A stretch of 64,000 nt of DNA from positions 1 through 64,000 of the forward strand of contig CBFIII010000009.1 of NCBI GenBank assembly GCA_965662645.1, read 5' to 3'. The stretch comes from UBA5342 sp965662645 (GTDB lineage Bacteria; Bacteroidota; Bacteroidia; Bacteroidales; UBA5342). Every line of letters starts with the position of its first letter. The stretch's first letter is position 1. Below the pieces are notes generated by a model. The model had not been told where the DNA came from. It saw only the letters and a program-made list of their open reading frames with translations, and did not search any database. The translations under genes were made by a program, and so were the position numbers. Shown piece by piece: positions 29,150 to 38,323 of this stretch.

Positions 29150-32100
29150 TTACGCCCCCTTATTAGCTTTAATAAACTCACTAGGTGTCATGTTTTTTTC
29201 TTTCTTGAAGGAGGAATAAAAACCACTGCGAGAATTAAAACCCACCATCTCCACAATCTGTGTAATACTGTATTTATCATTCTCCATCAACTCCACAGCT
29301 TTCTTAATACGGTATTTACGTAAATAGTCATTAGGTGTGAGTTTAGTCACCTGAGTAAATTTCTTGTAAAACGCCGAACGGCTTATTAATAAATCTTTAG
29401 AAAGGGATGTGATGTTAAACTCAGGATTATAATACTGATCAAAAATAACCTCATTGATTTTCTTAATAAACACAATATCATTCTGATTATAATTATCCTT
29501 CTTGTCCGTTTTCACCAACTCACTACTAAACATATCGCGCTGTAATCGTTCTCTATTCTCCAACAAACTAATGATCTGAGAACTTAAAATCTGGATATCA
29601 AAAGGTTTTGTCACATAAGCATCGGCACCATAAGCATAACCTTCAAGGATTTGTGATTTTTCGGCCCTAGCAGTAAGCAATATGACAGGAATATGCGAGA
29701 TATGACTATCTTTCTTAATAGTAGCACAAAACTTAAGCCCCTCATCAGCCTCTCCCATCATCACATCCGAAATAATAAGATCGGGATAGGTATTTTTGGC
29801 TAAAATCAACCCTTCATGACTATTATAGGCAGAATATACCTTAAAAGAATTCTCATAAGTCTTATACAAAAAGTTATTAAGCGAAATATCATCTTCGATA
29901 ATCAATAATGTTTTTCCCTTATAGGCGTCTGGGATATCGACCTTAAAAAAATCTGTATGGTCATCGCAATTAGCATTTTCAGGCAATGTCACATCCAAAA
30001 TTTTCTCCTCTAGAATTTGATCTTCGCACGAAAACAATGGTAAGATATAAGAAACACATGTACCTTCCCCAAGGCAACTAGTTGCCTTGATATGTCCATC
30101 TTGCAACTCTATCAATCGTTTAACGAAATTGAGCCCAATACCAGTACCCGAATAATCCACATTAGACGAAGCCTTATAATAGCGATCAAAGATATGAGAA
30201 AGAGCTTCCTCCTCTATACCTATACCACTATCTGTAACTTCACACAATAAGTACTTTTCCTTTTTATCATCAATCTCTTGAGCAATATCCCAGTCCTGCG
30301 CAATCGCTTCAGCAAATGTTAATTCCTGCACTTTGAATTCAACACGTCCCCCTTGCGGCGTATATTTAATGGCATTATCCAATAAATTATTGAGTATCTT
30401 CTCAAACTTATCTCTATCTATTATATAATGACTATTGGGCAACAAATTGACGGTAGAAAACGTAATCTTCTTTTGTTGTGTAAAAAGTAAAAAAGGCTCT
30501 GCTATTCGATTGATGACCTGATCGATATGATGCAAACTAAAATCAACTTTTAAAGTATCAAGCTCTAAGTTACGAAAGGTAAGTAATTGATCAACCATAC
30601 GCTTAAGCCTCTCAGTATTTAACCTAAGATTACGGAGAAAATGGAAAACATTTTCTTGCGAGTCTAACTCCTGAACTGAAATATTTGATATCGCATAAAT
30701 AATGGTTAAAGGCGTACGTAGTTCGTGCGATATATTTGTAAAAAAGCGGTATTTTATTTCGTTTATCTCATTCTCTCTCTGATGTTCCAACTGCTCGCTA
30801 GCCAACTTACTTGTAGCTACTTTTCGATAAAAAGCAAGTGCAAAGATGACACTAACAACAGCAGCTACAAGAATAAAGTACAATAGAAAAGCCCACCATG
30901 AAAACCAAGGCGCCGATTTCAATTCTATGTCTAAGGAGGTAGGAGGCGTCCATAAGCTAGAATGTCGGCAAGCTTTTACTTTAAAAACATACTTCCCAGA
31001 GGGTAAATTAGTATAATCTATCGTTTGAGAACCGAACGACTCACGCCACTCCTCATCCCATCCTTCCAACTTATAAGCATATTTTATCTGATCGTGTGCA
31101 AAAACTAACGGGATGGTATATCTGATGGTGAAATTGGAATAATTATGAGGCAATAGTACAGATGAAGTATAAGGTAAACTTTTAGCAAGGATACCTGTTT
31201 CATCACCGCAAGTCAACTCTACCCCGTTAGACATTAGCGACTCCAAAACCACTCTACCCTCAAGCTCCCTATTAAGCTCTATCTGGGATGGATCAAAATA
31301 AGATAAACCATTATTACCTCCAAAATAAATAAAACCATCATCACCATACAAGGCAGAGCGACGGTGAAATTGATAATTATTGACCCCCTCGTGAGCCGAA
31401 AAATTAACAAAAGACCCTTCTTCATGCATACAAGACAAACCATCAGAAGTACTTAACCACAACCGCTTCTTATCATCTATTTCTATAGCGGTTACATCAT
31501 TCCCAGGCAAACCATCATTCTTGGTAAAAATCTTACACGCTAAGGTGTTAATGTTAACTTTTATCAGCCCCCAAGACAAGGTGCCAATCCATAATGTAGA
31601 ATCATCCTGACGGTTTAAACAAACGGCGCCTTCCCAATCATAAGGCTTCCCATTTCTCTTCAACTCAAGATGTTTATATTTATTAGTACTGCGATTGTAA
31701 ACATAAAGACCAGAGCGTATAGAGCAAAAATAACTTAGATCTGAAGAAGTATGCAAAAGGTCGTTGATACCAAATATTTTTTTGCCAAAATTTCGTATAT
31801 TTTTACCATCAAGCGAGTAGATATTCACACCGCCCTTCTCTGACACCATGTAAATTTGGCCATCAACTTCGGTGATTTTTTCAATGTGCACTAACTGATC
31901 ATAATTTTGAACCTTTATAATAAGCTTCTTTTTTTGATCATATACTAACAATTTATCAATTCCTCCAATCCACAGTTTAGATTCCGAATCCTCAAATAAC
32001 GATATTATCGTCTCTACTTGATTGGCTTTAAGAAGATTATTTAATGGAATATCCTTCCCTCTTCTCTTACTAATAATCCCATTCATACGTGTGCCAAAGA

Positions 32101-33166
32101 GGATGTCACGCTCGTAAGAATTATACCTAATGCAGTTGATAAAATTATCTTTCGTTTTGAGGTTAAGATCACGAGAAGGATTAAATTTATTCTCTTCGTT
32201 ATAATCCACATTAAGCCCCTTATCAAAGGTGCTTACCCAAAAATTACCGTCCACATCAAAAAATAAGTTTTTGATAAAATCGCTATTAAGAGCCGAAACC
32301 ATATCATTGCTATGCACATGCTCTAATCTATTATTTAAGAAATCATAAAAATATAGCCCATCTCCCATGGTAGCAATAGCAATATGCTGATCGTCTATAT
32401 CTAATAGAGTGCTTATATTACAATTGTCAAGTTGACTTAGGATCGTATTATCCACGGGTGTCAATTCATTCTCAACTATCTTAAAAAGGCGAACCCCCTC
32501 TTTAAGCTTTACGATGAAATACTGATTAAAAATTAGAGGATTTGCCCTAACTTGATCTTGAGTTACACTTATCTCACGACGCAAAGCGCTATGGTTATCA
32601 TAACAATAAATCTTATTCATTCCTGCTCCAATAAAGCATAATAAATCATTATTATTACTAATAAACCTTAAGCCCTTCTTATCCTCAAATTCAGGCGTTA
32701 AAACAAGTTTGTCGCAAGTAAAATCATAGTAGTATATTTGAGTATTAAAGATAACATAAGCCTTATTGTGGTAAAATATAAAATCAGTAACACTACGATT
32801 ACTTGCAATTTTATGCCATTTCCCATTTTTTTGATTCAAGACCACAACCCCCCTACCAGTATTCACAAAAACCCTATTATGCGCACACATCACTTTTTGA
32901 ATAAAATCGTGAGGAACACCTTGACCTGGCGACTCAGGATCAAAAAGATAAAGCTTAAAAACCTGTCCATCATAACGGTTGAGACCTCTAGAAGTCGCCA
33001 TCCATAAGTACCCCAAACTATCCTGTGCTATATTGCCCACATTATAGTTTGAAAGGCCGTCTTCTACAGCTATATGCTCAAAACTAGGTTCAAAAATCCC
33101 GCTTTCATTAGCTAACGCCGTATGTGATATAGTATATAGAAATAATAGAAGTATCGCTTTCCTCAT
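29150..33166 (-). CDS. Hybrid two-component system sensor/regulator (HTCS)
   Basis: This 1338-residue protein combines sensor kinase and response regulator in one chain, the usual PUL regulator in Bacteroidota. In order: signal peptide (to about 19); two periplasmic beta-propellers of regulator-propeller repeats (SLGYLWMATSRGLNRYDG, KRLWLSTSDGLSC); a Y_Y_Y domain (about 675-745); a transmembrane helix (757-780); HisKA with NISHELRTP and phospho-acceptor His814; an ATPase domain with NLLDNAIKYTP, DSGIGI and GTGIGLNFVKR; a receiver with IISDVMM and Asp1134 plus the TKPF lysine; and an AraC-type HTH (about 1240-1335, ITQIVEMVGFNSRSGFYSSFKK). All key residues are present. It follows GH105 by 82 bases and would be co-transcribed with it, giving positive autoregulation if operator D is its target. 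The propeller senses an oligosaccharide of unknown structure. Confidence 0.96.
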   Translation of the reverse strand: MRKAILLLFLYTISHTALANESGIFEPSFEHIAVEDGLSNYNVGNIAQDSLGYLWMATSRGLNRYDGQVFKLYLFDPESPGQGVPHDFIQKVMCAHNRVFVNTGRGVVVLNQKNGKWHKIASNRSVTDFIFYHNKAYVIFNTQIYYYDFTCDKLVLTPEFEDKKGLRFISNNNDLLCFIGAGMNKIYCYDNHSALRREISVTQDQVRANPLIFNQYFIVKLKEGVRLFKIVENELTPVDNTILSQLDNCNISTLLDIDDQHIAIATMGDGLYFYDFLNNRLEHVHSNDMVSALNSDFIKNLFFDVDGNFWVSTFDKGLNVDYNEENKFNPSRDLNLKTKDNFINCIRYNSYERDILFGTRMNGIISKRRGKDIPLNNLLKANQVETIISLFEDSESKLWIGGIDKLLVYDQKKKLIIKVQNYDQLVHIEKITEVDGQIYMVSEKGGVNIYSLDGKNIRNFGKKIFGINDLLHTSSDLSYFCSIRSGLYVYNRSTNKYKHLELKRNGKPYDWEGAVCLNRQDDSTLWIGTLSWGLIKVNINTLACKIFTKNDGLPGNDVTAIEIDDKKRLWLSTSDGLSCMHEEGSFVNFSAHEGVNNYQFHRRSALYGDDGFIYFGGNNGLSYFDPSQIELNRELEGRVVLESLMSNGVELTCGDETGILAKSLPYTSSVLLPHNYSNFTIRYTIPLVFAHDQIKYAYKLEGWDEEWRESFGSQTIDYTNLPSGKYVFKVKACRHSSLWTPPTSLDIELKSAPWFSWWAFLLYFILVAAVVSVIFALAFYRKVATSKLASEQLEHQRENEINEIKYRFFTNISHELRTPLTIIYAISNISVQELDSQENVFHFLRNLRLNTERLKRMVDQLLTFRNLELDTLKVDFSLHHIDQVINRIAEPFLLFTQQKKITFSTVNLLPNSHYIIDRDKFEKILNNLLDNAIKYTPQGGRVEFKVQELTFAEAIAQDWDIAQEIDDKKEKYLLCEVTDSGIGIEEEALSHIFDRYYKASSNVDYSGTGIGLNFVKRLIELQDGHIKATSCLGEGTCVSYILPLFSCEDQILEEKILDVTLPENANCDDHTDFFKVDIPDAYKGKTLLIIEDDISLNNFLYKTYENSFKVYSAYNSHEGLILAKNTYPDLIISDVMMGEADEGLKFCATIKKDSHISHIPVILLTARAEKSQILEGYAYGADAYVTKPFDIQILSSQIISLLENRERLQRDMFSSELVKTDKKDNYNQNDIVFIKKINEVIFDQYYNPEFNITSLSKDLLISRSAFYKKFTQVTKLTPNDYLRKYRIKKAVELMENDKYSITQIVEMVGFNSRSGFYSSFKKEKNMTPSEFIKANKGA

Positions 33167-33248
33167 TCGATTTATATAAGTTATTATACTTAATTAGAAC
33201 AGTTACACTTAAGATTATTCTTGTTAACTAGGTTTTATATATAAATGC

Positions 33249-34349
33249 TTAGTTATTCTTTAACATTTTCCAAATTTCAGCACCAGCACTAATAAAACCA
33301 CCAACAGCGAAAATCTCTGTATTATTAGGATCAAAAGACTCTGGATATCCCCCCACAGGTTGAACATTTTTTATACGCCCTGCCTTATCTTGTCGCTCAC
33401 ATAACGCTAACCATCCACGCTCTACAGCACTACGATAGGTAGCAGCATCCAAAATACCATTATTAATACCCCAAGCTAATCCATACACATAAAATACAGA
33501 TCCACTAATATCATCTTGTGCAGGATTCGCTGCATCTAGAAGACTTGGTGCCCAAGTGCCGTTATCCTTCTGTATCGCTAGTAACTTAGCTGACATCTTA
33601 TTAAAGACCGAAATGAAAAATTCCCGGTCAGGATGATCTTGTGGCAAATATTGCAACATTTCAACCAATCCTGCAAGAACCCAACCATCACCACGAGCCC
33701 AAAACACACGCTTACCAGCAGGTGAAATCTTTGTTATATCACGACGATCATGAAAATAAAGATCCTCCTCTACACACCAATACCATTCGTGAGACTGCAT
33801 CCACTCTTGTACTAGGTACTCTACATACTTCGCATCCCCAGTAGCATCAGCCATAGCAGCCCATACGGGTGGAGCCATATACAAGGCATCACTCCAATTC
33901 CAACGCTCACGGTTATACGTTTTACGCATAGCGCCATCTTCTTGTATGTACTTTTTAGGTGGATTAGCAAGTATCCAGTCCAACTCTTTCTTGACGGCAG
34001 ACAGCATAGACGTATCACCATAATGTTGTGCCAGCTTAATATATGCTAAACCAACAGCATGATCATCGGCATGATAGGGTCTTGTCCTAATCTTCCAATC
34101 ATTCGTCTCTCCTATAACCTTAACATATTCTAGATACGTTTCATCGTTCGTCACTTCAAACAAATCAGTCAACGCCGTATAAAATGGGGCCACATGCCAC
34201 TCTAACTCTCCATAACGACAAGGATTAGCCATCTGCCACTGAGCCGCTTTTTCTATACGTTTTTCAATCTTTTTGGGAGATAACTCTTTTGCCTGTAGTC
34301 CTAAAGTCACAGCAAAAATCAAAGATAAACTAAGGTTAATAATTTTCAT
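33249..34349 (-). CDS. GH105 unsaturated uronyl hydrolase
   Basis: The ATG at 34349 is preferred to a TTG at 34364 because it begins a normal signal peptide (ending LGLQA). The mature protein is a single (alpha/alpha)6 barrel of normal GH105 length. HADDHAVG (about 93-100), NWSDALYMAPP with probable catalytic Asp154, FWARGDGWVLAG and SGSVFYVYGLAWGINNG are diagnostic and align with the barrel of the 21868 protein. It hydrates and removes unsaturated glucuronyl or galacturonyl ends of lyase products, probably in the periplasm. It is the first gene of the minus-strand operon with the HTCS, under proposed operator D. GH88 is the nearest alternative family. Confidence 0.9.
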   Translation of the reverse strand: MKIINLSLSLIFAVTLGLQAKELSPKKIEKRIEKAAQWQMANPCRYGELEWHVAPFYTALTDLFEVTNDETYLEYVKVIGETNDWKIRTRPYHADDHAVGLAYIKLAQHYGDTSMLSAVKKELDWILANPPKKYIQEDGAMRKTYNRERWNWSDALYMAPPVWAAMADATGDAKYVEYLVQEWMQSHEWYWCVEEDLYFHDRRDITKISPAGKRVFWARGDGWVLAGLVEMLQYLPQDHPDREFFISVFNKMSAKLLAIQKDNGTWAPSLLDAANPAQDDISGSVFYVYGLAWGINNGILDAATYRSAVERGWLALCERQDKAGRIKNVQPVGGYPESFDPNNTEIFAVGGFISAGAEIWKMLKNN

Positions 34350-34419
34350 AATTATGCTTAACAATTAAGGTAAAAAAAATGGATGTTACGCAAAGTAACA
34401 CCCAAAAAGTAATATAATC

Positions 34420-34428
34420 ACAAATATG
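34420..34428 (-). promoter_or_regulatory. Promoter -7-like element for GH105-HTCS
   Basis: CATATTTGT on the minus strand, identical to the elements at 225 and 20491, about 70 bases before the GH105 ATG and exactly 21 bases from operator D. Confidence 0.6.
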
Positions 34429-34449
34429 TTTAAATTTTATTTTTCACCA

Positions 34450-34481
34450 TGTCCGAAATCGTATTATAATGTCCGAAATTG
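34450..34481 (+). promoter_or_regulatory. Putative HTCS operator D (best direct repeat)
   Basis: Two nearly identical half-sites, TGTCCGAAATCG (34450) and TGTCCGAAATTG (34470), with a 20-base period, read on the plus strand opposite to GH105-HTCS transcription. This is the clearest copy and defines the consensus. Confidence 0.75.
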
Positions 34482-34564
34482 CACATTTTCAACTAGAAAA
34501 TAGAGGAAACAACAATAAGGGAACTAGACAATTTTACATCAAGGGGTTTAAATCAGACATTCCC

Positions 34565-35170
34565 TTACTCACTCTGCAACACCTTACTCACCTCAACTTT
34601 AAAGGTATTATATGCTATAGCATAAATCACTAAATAAATGATGGCCATAAGTATGATAATAGGCAAAAAGAATAGACTTATGCTAATATACTTCTCTTAT
34701 TTTGAGGCTAATAATTCGTCGCAAAAACGGCACTGAAACGTCCTCTTAATATGATATGCTTTCCACTTTTGGCTCAACAGTGACACCGCATATTCACTTT
34801 TAGATTAGTCAATTTTGATATAGGCGTTCCCCCTATTATCGCGACTTCGAATCACCAAAGGCGCCATTTTATGATACAAAGAGCGGCAGTTAAAATCTTT
34901 AATTAATGGTCTGATCATTGATTATAAAAACAGCACTACCTTAAGAATTCAAACGGTTTCTATCTATAATCTCAGGAAGTTCATCAACCATAACCTTCCC
35001 CATAGCAGCTGTAGTAACTGCCATATCCATAGATCTACCATCCTAACACCCCATACATGATCATGCAATATGTCAAATCCTTATCAGGATAGTGCTGATC
35101 AAAACTTGTTTCGTAATAAGCATATAATGCCGCAAATATGATAAAGACAAACGATAAGGTCTTGTTCTTG
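34565..35170 (-). pseudogene. Decayed coding remnants in the GH105-GH30 gap
   Basis: Several short minus-strand frames look like old protein fragments broken by stops and frame changes. One ending at 34565 reads as a transmembrane-like C-terminus (LFFLPIIILMAIIYLVIYAI). One ending at 34697 has CRFCDELLASK. One from 34918 to 34805 encodes 37 residues. Further up, around 34950-35170, another hydrophobic stretch (LSFVFIIFAALYAYYETSF) shifts frame into MDMAVTTAAMGKVMVDELPE. I cannot name the original gene or genes. The GH105 promoter region (34420-34481) is intact beside it. Confidence 0.35.
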
Positions 35171-35509
35171 CTGATAACTCTGTTGTGACAAATATATCAA
35201 ATAACAAATCGAAAGCAATTTACATTCGCCGTAAAAACAGCCCACGAATGTCTCGAATTATTATTTTAATAGATATAAAATAATTGTGGAATTGGACATA
35301 TCCTCAAACAATAAAAAAAACATAACAGATTTTAAAATAGACTTTTGTGCGAAACAATAATCAAATACCAGTACATCACATAGCCTTCTTGACAAAAAAA
35401 TGATACTATTTGACGAATACGTACAAAGCGACATAAAGAACTTTTCTTTTATTTGTTAGTGGTAAAAAATCCGAGTCTATAACATTAGCATTGGCAAAAA
35501 AAAACAGCT
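35171..35509. other. Upstream region of the GH30 gene
   Basis: No gene. A weak operator-like site (first half TGTACGTATTCG on the minus strand ending at 35425, second half poor) lies 22 bases from a TTTATTTGT element at 35448. It resembles the four better sites but is too degenerate to call. Confidence 0.3.
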
Positions 35510-37792
35510 ATGAAGAAAATTTTAACAAGTCTCCTACTTATTAATCTATTCCTTTCCCCAATAGTGGCACAAGAGACCATTACTATCAATCCAGAAGTCA
35601 GGCACCAAACCTTGGATGGCTGGGGAGGCTCCCTTAGCTGGTGGGCCAATATCTGCGGGGGACACTCCGACGCAAAGACAAACCTTTTAGCCAACTGGAT
35701 TACCGACCCCAAACAACTCAATATGAACATCTTTCGCTTCAATATTGGAGCCGGAGACCATCCCGACCATGCGCACATGCGCCAAGATGGGGGCGATATG
35801 CCAGGCTATAAAGCATCGGCCGATGCTAATTATGACTGGACACAAGATGAGAATCAACGCCAAATTTTGCAAAAGATTATTGCGACCAGAAAACAAAAAT
35901 TACAAGGAGAATTAGACATTAAGCTGGTAGCTTTCTCGACCTCTCCACCATGGTGGATGACCTATAGTGGCTGCTCGGCAGGGGCTGAAACAAAAAGCAC
36001 CAATAACCTGCGAGAAGACATGTATGATGATTTTGCTGATTATCTCACCGAGGTTGTGAAGTACTATCATGACTCCCTAGGGATCACGTTTGATTACCTC
36101 GAACCCTTTAACGAACCCGATGGCGGTTGGTGGGTAGCTCAAGGCAATCAAGAAGGTTGCTACTTTACTGTAGAGAGTCAAAAAGTCTTAATACGCGAGG
36201 TTTATGCTGCCTTGGCACGTAAAGATATGCTATCGTACTGCAAGCTAGCTGGCAGCGATTGGAATTCTATTGGCAAAGGGGTAACTGCTTTGCGCTCATA
36301 TGTCGCAGCAGGAGACATTATGGACAAACTAGGACACATCGATTGCCACTCCTACTTTGGCACAGACAATGACCGTAAGGCTATCGCCCAAATAGCGCAA
36401 GACAATTCACACACACTATGGCAGTCAGAATCGGGTCCCTTAAACGTAGGCAACAGTGCCCAGTATCAGATAATGCATATCGCACAGCGCATCATCACCG
36501 ATATGCGCTTGATGAAACCACAAGCCTGGATCGATTGGCAAATTGTAGCTGATGGTAGCATACAATGGGGACTCGTAGATGGAAAATACAGTCAGCCCAC
36601 GAGTAGCTATCAAAAAAATATCAGTTTTGCTATACGTTCTCAGTACAGTCGATTTTTAAAGAAAGGCTATCATATTATCGCCTCTAGCCGTTGGAATACG
36701 CTTGCGGCGATTTCTCCCTCGGAAGATGAAATCGTGTGTGTCATTACCAATACCGAAGAAAATGCCAAAGAGTTCATATTTGACTTATCCAACATAACTC
36801 TAGCGGACGCCAATGCCTTCAAATTTGTGACCACCATAGATGGCACAAAACAAGTATCACCCTCTATTGCCGAGATCGTAGATCATACGATTAAATATAC
36901 CGCACCAGCACAATCCACCACCACCTTTGTTATTCCTATCGACGGTTTTACCATAGCCCCTAGCACAACACTTGCCAATTTCGAAGATATCAATCACTTT
37001 ACAAGCATAGGTTTTCACCCCTCTTTCAAAGGCACATATCCTAATGATACCGCTAAGCATGACACTTGGCATATTCTATTTGACTCTATCACAAGCAACC
37101 CCAACACGTCGATTAATAGTACCGAAAATACCTTTCTTGTTCGGCAAGAAAATTCTGATTGGCTTGGCAATTTCCTCAACTTTAGACTCGCCGATACCGG
37201 AAAAGGCATTAGCATCAATGCCAGCAATCGCTTCCTCCATGTATTTCATTTGCGCAGCACCATAGAAGATGGCTGGTCTATATACCTTAATAATGAAACG
37301 TATTATGATAATGAACAAACAGGCTCTTTGCGTTTTAATGGAAACAATCAAAAAGCAGACGTATGGCAAGATTTGGTCTTTGACCTCAACAAGCTTATCA
37401 TTAAAGGAGAATCCTTAGATCTATTTACCTTTTGCCTGAACACCGATTACGCTGCGCCTAAAATACACCCCATGTCCAATTTTGCATTTGACGAAATAGC
37501 TTTAAACAGTAACCCTACACCTAGAACAACGACATCAGGATTTGAGAATCAAAACACTACTTCATATACATTTGAGTTGGAATACCGATATACCAATAGC
37601 CATTTAAAAATCTTCAGCACTACAACAGCACCTCTTGACAATGTCTTCCTATACGACCTACAAGGACGCACCATCTACAGCAACGCCACCCCCACATACA
37701 GCCACACTATTCCCCAAGTGAAAGCCGGAATATACATATTAAAAGGTCAGCAAACAGGAATGCATTCCACCCAAAAAATTGCCCTCTACTAA
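35510..37792 (+). CDS. Secreted GH30 glycosidase with jelly-roll module and T9SS domain
   Basis: This 760-residue protein has a signal peptide to about residue 20 and a GH30 TIM barrel with its flanking beta-sandwich (about 21-475). LDGWGGSLSWWAN at the start, EPFNEPDGGW with acid/base Glu202 and LWQSESGP with nucleophile Glu307 are the family signatures. The GWG.SL.WWA start resembles endo-beta-1,6-galactanases (GH30_5) more than xylanases, but by eye this is only suggestive. Residues about 485-670 are an uncharacterised module shared with the T9SS sulfatase at 49157 and the proteins at 54507 and 56930 (RFLHVFHLRS, DVWQDLVFDL, FAFDEIALNSNPTPR). The last 70 residues are a T9SS sorting domain. 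It stands alone before the second SusCD quartet and would act outside the cell on the intact polymer. Confidence 0.85.
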   Translation: MKKILTSLLLINLFLSPIVAQETITINPEVRHQTLDGWGGSLSWWANICGGHSDAKTNLLANWITDPKQLNMNIFRFNIGAGDHPDHAHMRQDGGDMPGYKASADANYDWTQDENQRQILQKIIATRKQKLQGELDIKLVAFSTSPPWWMTYSGCSAGAETKSTNNLREDMYDDFADYLTEVVKYYHDSLGITFDYLEPFNEPDGGWWVAQGNQEGCYFTVESQKVLIREVYAALARKDMLSYCKLAGSDWNSIGKGVTALRSYVAAGDIMDKLGHIDCHSYFGTDNDRKAIAQIAQDNSHTLWQSESGPLNVGNSAQYQIMHIAQRIITDMRLMKPQAWIDWQIVADGSIQWGLVDGKYSQPTSSYQKNISFAIRSQYSRFLKKGYHIIASSRWNTLAAISPSEDEIVCVITNTEENAKEFIFDLSNITLADANAFKFVTTIDGTKQVSPSIAEIVDHTIKYTAPAQSTTTFVIPIDGFTIAPSTTLANFEDINHFTSIGFHPSFKGTYPNDTAKHDTWHILFDSITSNPNTSINSTENTFLVRQENSDWLGNFLNFRLADTGKGISINASNRFLHVFHLRSTIEDGWSIYLNNETYYDNEQTGSLRFNGNNQKADVWQDLVFDLNKLIIKGESLDLFTFCLNTDYAAPKIHPMSNFAFDEIALNSNPTPRTTTSGFENQNTTSYTFELEYRYTNSHLKIFSTTTAPLDNVFLYDLQGRTIYSNATPTYSHTIPQVKAGIYILKGQQTGMHSTQKIALY

Positions 37793-38323
37793 CTAGGTCT
37801 AATAATTCCTATCCCCTCTCCTTTCAAATACGCCATACTCACTTTACACTTTCATGGTCTTCTATATTGATAACAAAAGGATGTACATCCAATCATTATT
37901 ATAAAGTAACATCCACCATTCCCCCACCCTCCATTTAGCATCCAACAAAGCACAAGCTGTTTTTATAAAAAAAGCATATCTTTAAGTATTATTTAGGAGT
38001 TTTATATAAATAGCACATAAAAAAAACTTAAAAAAGAGCAAAACTAAGCTGAAATATGCCAGCAATTACGACATCACCAGTGAAATTATCCACACAATCA
38101 CATCCAATTCATTTCTTGACACTTACTCATTACAACACGAAATAACACCCTGTAAAAATGACTACGTTACAAAGATTCTCATAAGAATTGACGGATACCA
38201 CACAATACACTATCCTTTTTTAATTTTAATTCGCAATTGTAAATCTTACCCCCTAAACTTAAACTGTATGACAAACGACAACTTTCCTTAAATACTTTTC
38301 TAAATAAGTATTTCAAAAAAACA
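37793..38323. other. Leader region upstream of the second SusCD quartet
   Basis: About 530 bases with no gene. I see no U-rich terminator after the GH30 gene and no good copy of the TGTCCGAAATTG repeat or of CATATTTGT. The quartet may therefore be controlled by another regulator, for example an anti-sigma/ECF pair or an HTCS outside this window. Confidence 0.5.

Noticed and set aside
35393..35456. Possible fifth operator-promoter module before GH30
   Set aside because: The first half-site is fair (8 of 12) but the second is poor and the spacing is 22 instead of 21, so it is mentioned only as a weak lead.
38160..38230. TATCCGTCAATT as an operator half-site before SusC3
   Set aside because: The partner half-site and the -7 element at the expected distance are both missing.
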